Origin: Psoroptes ovis
Taxonomy: Eukaryota; Arthropoda; Arachnida; Sarcoptiformes; Psoroptidae
Assembly: GCA_002943765.1 (NCBI GenBank)
Contig: PQWQ01000005.1
Coordinates: forward strand, 3,845,001-3,909,000
DNA: 64,000 nt
Direction: 5' to 3'
Shown: in pieces, positions 58,124 through 64,000 of the stretch
How positions within the stretch are numbered: the first letter of the stretch is position 1
Layout of the letters: each line of letters starts with the position of its first letter
Made by a program: the position numbers and the translations under genes
Notes under the pieces: generated by a model
Told to the model about the DNA's origin: nothing
The model's input: the letters and a program-made list of their open reading frames with translations, nothing else
Database searches by the model: none

Positions 58124-58248
58124 TTACAAGGTTTAAAGTTTCAATTCGTAGTCTTTAAATTGAATTTCGTAATTTTAAGATTAGAAATTCCATTCAAAAC
58201 TATGAAAATCAACTTTAAAACTCTGAATAAAAACACTGAAACACTGTA
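58124..58248. repeat. Second palindromic repeat family, copy 5 (diverged)
   Basis: TACAAGGTTTAAAGTTTCAA left; right end decayed to AACACTGAAACACTGTA; inner TTGAATTTCGTAA arm retained. Confidence 0.68.
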
Positions 58249-61200
58249 TATTGAAACATTGAAATTATTTATTATCATCATCATCATCATCACCATCAAA
58301 ACTAATCCAATGAATGCGTTGCATGGGTAAATGTGTGTGGACATGTAGAAAATTCTAAATCAATTAATATTCGATGATAATGTCAATGTAATTTTTTTCA
58401 ATTTTGAAAAATTCTTCTTCATCGAATAACCATTAAGATGATGGACAAGATTTCAATGAATTAAATTTAATGTAATTTTGATTCATTCATCATCACTGAT
58501 CATCATTATAGCAAGGGATTTAATCCAAATTAAATTGAGAATTATTTTGGTACTTTCATAGCGTTTTTGGTACACAGAGAAAATTTTCCAATCAAAATGT
58601 CATTGTTGTAATGAATTGAATGATTAAATATCGAACGTTTTCAATTCAATGAACGTGTGTGTGTGTATGTGATAATTAATAAACTTTTAACTTTGATATT
58701 CACAAAATCTATCAACCTTGAAATTTTGTTTGTTGGTGCATCATAAATCACCTACAGGTTTTCCTCGATTCCTCCAAATAAATACATTCGATCATAAATT
58801 AATTATTTAATTAATTGATTTGATCAATTAATGTATCGAGAATGGACTGAAATTGAAAATTTTGATATTTGAACAAAATATAAATCCATAAATGCATTTC
58901 ATAATCATTCCATTCATACATACAAACAAAACACATTAATAAAAATAAATAAATAATCAAATAATCAAATAAATTTATATTTTTTCATAATAATTTATAA
59001 GGTGATTGAATAGGTTTGAAATAATAATGATAATGATTTCTCAAGAATTTCATTTTTCCATTATCAGCCGGAAATTTTTACAATTTTCCATTTGAATTCA
59101 ATGTCCATCTTACATAATAAACATCTTTTATGGATATTCACAATTGAATTCATTTCTCTTTTCATTTTTCTCTTTTTTCAAATTCACTTGCATCATCTTA
59201 TTGTCAATGTCAGGGATATGATGTTTTACATCATCATCATTTTTCATCATCATCATCACTATAAATGTGTCCATTTTGATGAATAATAATAAAATAAAAT
59301 ACTTTGAAAGGTGTTTGCCAAATACAATTTTTCTAAAATAATTTTTGAATTTATAATTTATCAAGTACATTTAAAAGGTAAATGTATGTAAATGAACAAT
59401 GCACTATTATTAGTGAGTTTATTTATGTGAACAATTTAATTTGATGATTTAGCCACATTTGACGAATGGCAGCTCATATGCATTCATCAATTATTCTGCA
59501 AGATTCCTTTATTTTCAGTGCATTCAAATATTATCTTTTCACGAACGCCGGCGATTTTCCGAACATATTGTCCGATTGGACGTACTAATACGTCATCGTT
59601 TAAAAACTAATGCTAAAGCGCCATCGACAATTTCAGATAAAAAAAAATTGAAATGGAATTTTTTTTTCTGAAAAATTGCTCAAATCTAATTTTTAAAAAA
59701 ATTTAAAATCAATATATGTGATGATAAATGTCGACGACATATGATCGATTTTTGTCCATGGCCATCAATTAATCATCATCAATCGATGGCCTTTATTACA
59801 ATTAAAAAAAATGTTCAAATTATCAAAATCATCATTAAAAATTATCATTTCAATTTTAAACGTTATTTTGATCACGTTTTCTCAAAGAAATTCGAATAGG
59901 AATTCGATCTTTAAACACCACTAATAATAATAATAATGATGATAACCTTATTATATGGAGTAATTTGTATATATACAAATATCATCATTGATGTATTGAA
60001 GTGTGTGTTTCGAAAAAAAAAATTTGTACGACATGGCATTACACTCAAGAAAAATTCAATTTTCACAAAGATTTTCAATCGAATTTTTGTGTGATAATAA
60101 TCACTGATACACATCGTTTGTAGTATTTCGTCATTAAATCAATATTAATTAATCAAATGATCACATATCAATCGGGGAAAAAGAAAAACATTGAACATCA
60201 TCTTATTTGTTTTTGTAATTGTTTGTATATTGATTGATTGATTGATTAATCAATTAATTATATTCAAATGACTTAATAATCATTTGATTATATTGTCATA
60301 GACAAGTTTTTCAATGACTATTTTATTCAATGTTTGAATTAATTGCTCCAATTTTTGTGAGAAAATTGCGTGGTTTCTATCTCGAAAACCCTATTTATCC
60401 ACTTTTTCTCAGACAAAAATTGATAATTCTGATTATCTTAAGTCATCTTCACAAGAAAAAATCGGGGAAAAATTAATTTTAAGAATTTTAATTTAAGAAA
60501 AAATTCATGGAAAATTCACTTCAATTCAATTCAAAAGTGAATTTTCTGGTTTTACACACTTTAAAATACACAGACTATAGTTTGCAATAACACTTACAAA
60601 ATAAATAAAAGCAAGTTTTTTTTTTGTTGCAAATTGACAATTGATTAAACTGGCATTAACCAGTTTTTTTTCTTAATTTTTTAGTTTCGTCAAATATGTA
60701 TTTCAATCCATCAATCATCGCCAAAAGAATTGCCACTTACTACACAACACAGTCATCAATGATCAAATTATCAGTCAGTAGTTGTATTTGTGTTTGAATG
60801 CGTTTGTATGTATGTGTCCAATAGACAATTGACTATTGAAAAATTAATTAATTAAACAAATATTATATTTGCGATTATTTCGTGTGTGTTTGGTTGCTAT
60901 CCATTTAAGTATTTTATTACTTTAAAATTGATTGATTTGAATGATTCAAAATGAATAGCTTAATGAAATGAAATGTAGAAAAAACCTGATATTTTTGACA
61001 GTTGTATTTGATTGTGGCTAATGATTAAGTTAGTTATTATCATTTGCAATTTGATCAAACCAATTGATCGGTTGAATTGATTATTATTACCATGGGCACC
61101 ATTTGAAAATTGAAAATTGAAATTCATTTTTCATTGAAATTCACAAATCTATGATTCTTGTATTGAATTCCATTTTATTCTATTCAATTTGAATTTGGAT

Positions 61201-61732
61201 TTTAAACTTCCATTGAAATTCAATGTGTCTCATTAGCTTGAAAGATTTTAAAGGAATTTTGACAAGAAAAAATCATTTTGAATCTTATTGAATGTCCGAA
61301 CCAAACAATAATAATCATAATATATCAAGCTTGAATTTGCTTGTCAAATTTTTGGACCAAAAAAGATCTTTGCCGGATATTGCAAAACAACTGAATGAAT
61401 AATGAATTGTTTTGTTCTTGGAAACATCATGAGCCCTATTCACAATATATGTTTGTGTTTGAATGAAATTTTCCCAATTCGATCATTAAAAATTGAATTA
61501 CGTAGGAATATCTAAGAATAAATATTTACAACATTTGAATTCTTCAACACAAAAAGATTCTTGAGTCTTTCTGTGTGTATTGAGGATATTAATGATATGA
61601 TATTTAACAATGAATTTTGAATTTTTTTTGTGTGTGAATGAATCTATTCACATTCTGTTGACTTAAATGTCAATTTACGCATACATAAATAATGAAGATA
61701 ATTATCAAAAAGAAAGCATTTTATGCTTATAT

Positions 61733-61800
61733 TATAAATACCAGTTGAATCTGGTTAAGAATCGATGTGATTCAGTGATATTCAGTAATCAATTATTCTC
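61733..61800 (+). promoter_or_regulatory. Possible core promoter
   Basis: TATAAATA near 61734, with TCAGT initiator-like motifs about 40 and 50 bp downstream. The spacing is longer than usual, so support is weak. Confidence 0.15.
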
Positions 61801-63205
61801 TCTTTGGTAATGATTATTACTATTATTAGATCATGATAATTGTGATTCATTGGAATCAAAAAAAATCTTTGGAATATTCCAATGAATTCCATATGAATTA
61901 CCACTTGGTAATTCATATGTGTCCATCATTAAAAGATTATTGAATGCAATAATTCAATTCTCACTGGCGAAATACAATTGATAATTTGCTAAAAACAAAT
62001 ATGAAACCCAGAGCAACACACAAGCTAAAAATATCGTGGGAAGTAAAGTAAATTTACGAAGAAAAAAACTGATTAATTGATTGATTGATCGAATCGATCG
62101 ATTCGATCATTACATCAGTGAAAAGAAAAGTTTCTTATGATATGATTGCATCAAATAAATGAATGAATAAATGAATAAAACATGAAACACACAGACACAG
62201 TAATACATATGTTGAATTGATGCTTGAAAATATGCAAAAATGTGTGTACGCGAATCAAGTGTGAAAATAAGACAACTGTCTGAAAATATCTGAAGTGAAA
62301 TATTTCAATTGTATTTCCCTATCTATTCAATGAATAGATAGCATTTGAATGAAATCGATTAATCATTTAATTCAATGTTTGATTATTATACAACCAAATA
62401 TAATTTATCAAATTTCATCAGGAAATTTCTTCATTTTTTTAAAGAGAAATTTGATTATTTCTTAGTCAAATATTCATGTTTGTATAACACACGATATATT
62501 TTAGGGTCAAATATTTTTTTTCGATGGTATTAGTGCAAAATAGGTGTGTAATAACTAAATAAATTTGATATCGAATGAATTTAGAATGGAATGCTTTCAT
62601 ACATTTTGATAAAATAAATTTGAAGATATTTGTAGATTTTACTGATGAAATGCTACGCAACTGTAACCTTTGATCATTTTAATTGAATCGACAAATGATC
62701 GAAGAAATCGAATTCAATGACTTCTCTATTACACAATGATTATTATGTCTTGTTTTTTTGAATTTTTTGCTTTCAAATTCAAATTTCAATTGTTTTTTGA
62801 AATATGTTTTGACTGGACTTTTCATCTTTCAAATATTTATCAAATGAATATTGAATGAAATTGAATTTTCCATTTTTTTAAAATTTTGATTTCGTAATGT
62901 ACCATTCTGGTTTTGGCCAGCCGCAAAATGAAAGCAAATTTATTAGTTTTATTCAGTGAATTACTGTCCGATTTTTTTATAGAACATATATCATCATACA
63001 TCACACCGAAAGAAGAACAAAAATGTATGCGTGACCATGATGATGATGATGCCGGTGACGATGATCATGTGTTGATCCGAACGTGTGTACTTGTAGTGAA
63101 TAATTATTATTTGAAGAAGAAAAACACTGACACTTTTTTTTGTGTGAAATGACCGTCAAAAATATTTGAAAACATCCGGGCTGTCGCTGCTAAAACTATT
63201 TGGAG

Positions 63206-63346
63206 AGTGCTTGTGAAAGGCGTAAAATTACGCTTGAAAACCATCACCGTATTGGTTTGGAAATAATTGAAAATACGTCATCGGCAGTCATTGTTCGCTT
63301 AGCAAAGTATTCACAAAAAAAGAGAAATAATTTCTTCTGTTTTTGA
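63206..63346 (+). pseudogene. Possible decayed retroelement peptide
   Basis: A 46-codon open frame ending in TGA contains ENHHRIGLEI, then AVIVRLAKYSQKKR. The layout HRIG, spacer, VIVRf-x-rYs-x-k-r resembles a motif common in non-LTR retroelement proteins of invertebrates. A stop lies just upstream in this frame. It is slightly less AT-rich than the neighbourhood. Recognition is by pattern only. Confidence 0.25.
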
Positions 63347-63556
63347 AACTATTTCATTTTTGATGGATGGATGGATGGATAGATGGATGAATGAAGAGAA
63401 GAATATGATGTATCGATTATATATATAAAATGTATGTTATTAGTTATATTATCAATGAAAATGGTAATATTTGAAAATAATAAAAAAAAATGTTCGAGGA
63501 TTATATTTCTTCTTTTATTGAATTTTCAGAACAGAACGAAGAACGAAATAAAATCG

Positions 63557-63798
63557 TATATAAAAAGGCCATTTTTCATTCAAAAATTTCTGTTCCTCGT
63601 CGATCAAACAAATCAAATGTTTAAATAATTCAAATTCAAATTGAAACAATAATCATCATATCAAAGTGATTTGAAAAGAAGAATATCTTTTCACTCATAT
63701 TGATTCAATAATTAATTTACATAATTAATTTCTTGTCTTATTTATCATCACATTCAACAGTGTGTTGAATCCTAAAATTCAAAAATTTGAAAAGCCGG
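63557..63798 (+). promoter_or_regulatory. Candidate promoter and non-coding first exon of a gene beyond the window
   Basis: TATATAAAAAGG at 63557..63568 is a good TATA box. The following 230 bp end at a strong splice donor (AAAGCCG then GTAAGT at 63799). Together they could be the first exon of a plus-strand gene lying to the right. No initiator or coding sequence confirms it. Confidence 0.3.
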
Positions 63799-64000
63799 TA
63801 AGTTTTTTTAAATTTAATTTCGGAACTTTGGTTAAATCGAAATTCTAATCGATAGATTTGAATACTTGATCAGTGATTGATTCGGTAGAGTTTTACACAA
63901 CAATCAATTTACACTTCTGTTTTTCATTCGACCAACACACACATATCAAATAAATGAGAATTGGACTTTGAATCAAAACTAAACAATTCAATCAGTGATT

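Larger units (their letters stand above)
57619..64000. other. Non-coding right flank
   Basis: AT-rich sequence with one copy of the second palindromic family, TCA/ATG tracts and no MITE. Open frames at 59459..59671 and 62913..63152 are unlike any family I know. Possible features are a decayed retroelement peptide near 63.2 kb and a candidate first exon near 63.6-63.8 kb (both listed). Confidence 0.5.

Noticed and set aside
59459..59671. 70-codon frame with an Arg/His-rich middle (HERRRFSEHIVRL)
   Set aside because: Looked exon-like, but there is no acceptor or donor pair, no family match and the frame ends in low complexity.
62913..63152. 79-codon frame (MASRKMKANLL...)
   Set aside because: Asp-rich and low complexity in part; no homology or splice support.
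1..64000. tRNA, rRNA and known conserved microRNA genes
   Set aside because: Looked for T-arm-like GTTCRANNC contexts and for let-7, bantam and miR-2 seeds by eye; none convincing. A covariance-model search would be decisive.

Overview
This is eukaryotic nuclear DNA. It is AT-rich, and its genes have short GT-AG introns (nearly all 55-85 nt) and animal-specific products (synaptobrevin, APH-1, Van Gogh, BBSome subunit). The very short introns, Ser/Asn/Gln low-complexity tracts and arthropod-like initiator motifs suggest a small-genome arthropod. My best inference is an astigmatid mite of the Dermatophagoides type; that comes from general resemblance, not a database match.

Left gene-dense block (0.4-13.1 kb): synaptobrevin (-), aph-1 (+), BBIP1 (+), epsinR/CLINT1 (-), cytosolic aspartate aminotransferase (-), mitochondrial ribosomal protein L35 (+), MMS19 (+) and CIAO2B/MIP18 (-). 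I could close the reading frame across every intron except the last codons of synaptobrevin. MMS19 and CIAO2B are convergent neighbours that encode two subunits of the cytosolic Fe-S targeting complex. BBIP1, a BBSome subunit, has a perfect palindromic RFX X-box just upstream of its start.

Middle block (13.2-39.6 kb): about 26 kb with no supportable coding gene but 47 copies of roughly 80-bp palindromic mariner-like MITEs (52 in the whole window, in three sequence types and both orientations). A splice acceptor just before the Van Gogh ATG suggests that much of this block could be a 5'-UTR intron or the upstream regulatory domain of that gene.

Right gene block (39.6-55.8 kb): Van Gogh/Vangl (+), an atypical class A GPCR (-), an unidentified coiled-coil protein (-), an inositol polyphosphate 5-phosphatase with a SKICH domain and a predicted N-terminal membrane anchor (+), and a PHF20/MBD-R2-like Tudor/C2H2/PHD chromatin protein (+). 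A second palindromic repeat family (five copies) lies between these genes and in the flanking non-coding DNA.

Right end (55.9-64 kb): a 1.7-kb minisatellite of about 38 units of roughly 44 bp, in which an 8-bp core is found in both orientations inside otherwise same-strand units. Beyond it are about 6 kb of non-coding DNA with a possible decayed retroelement fragment and a candidate first exon (TATA box plus splice donor) of a gene that would continue past the window.
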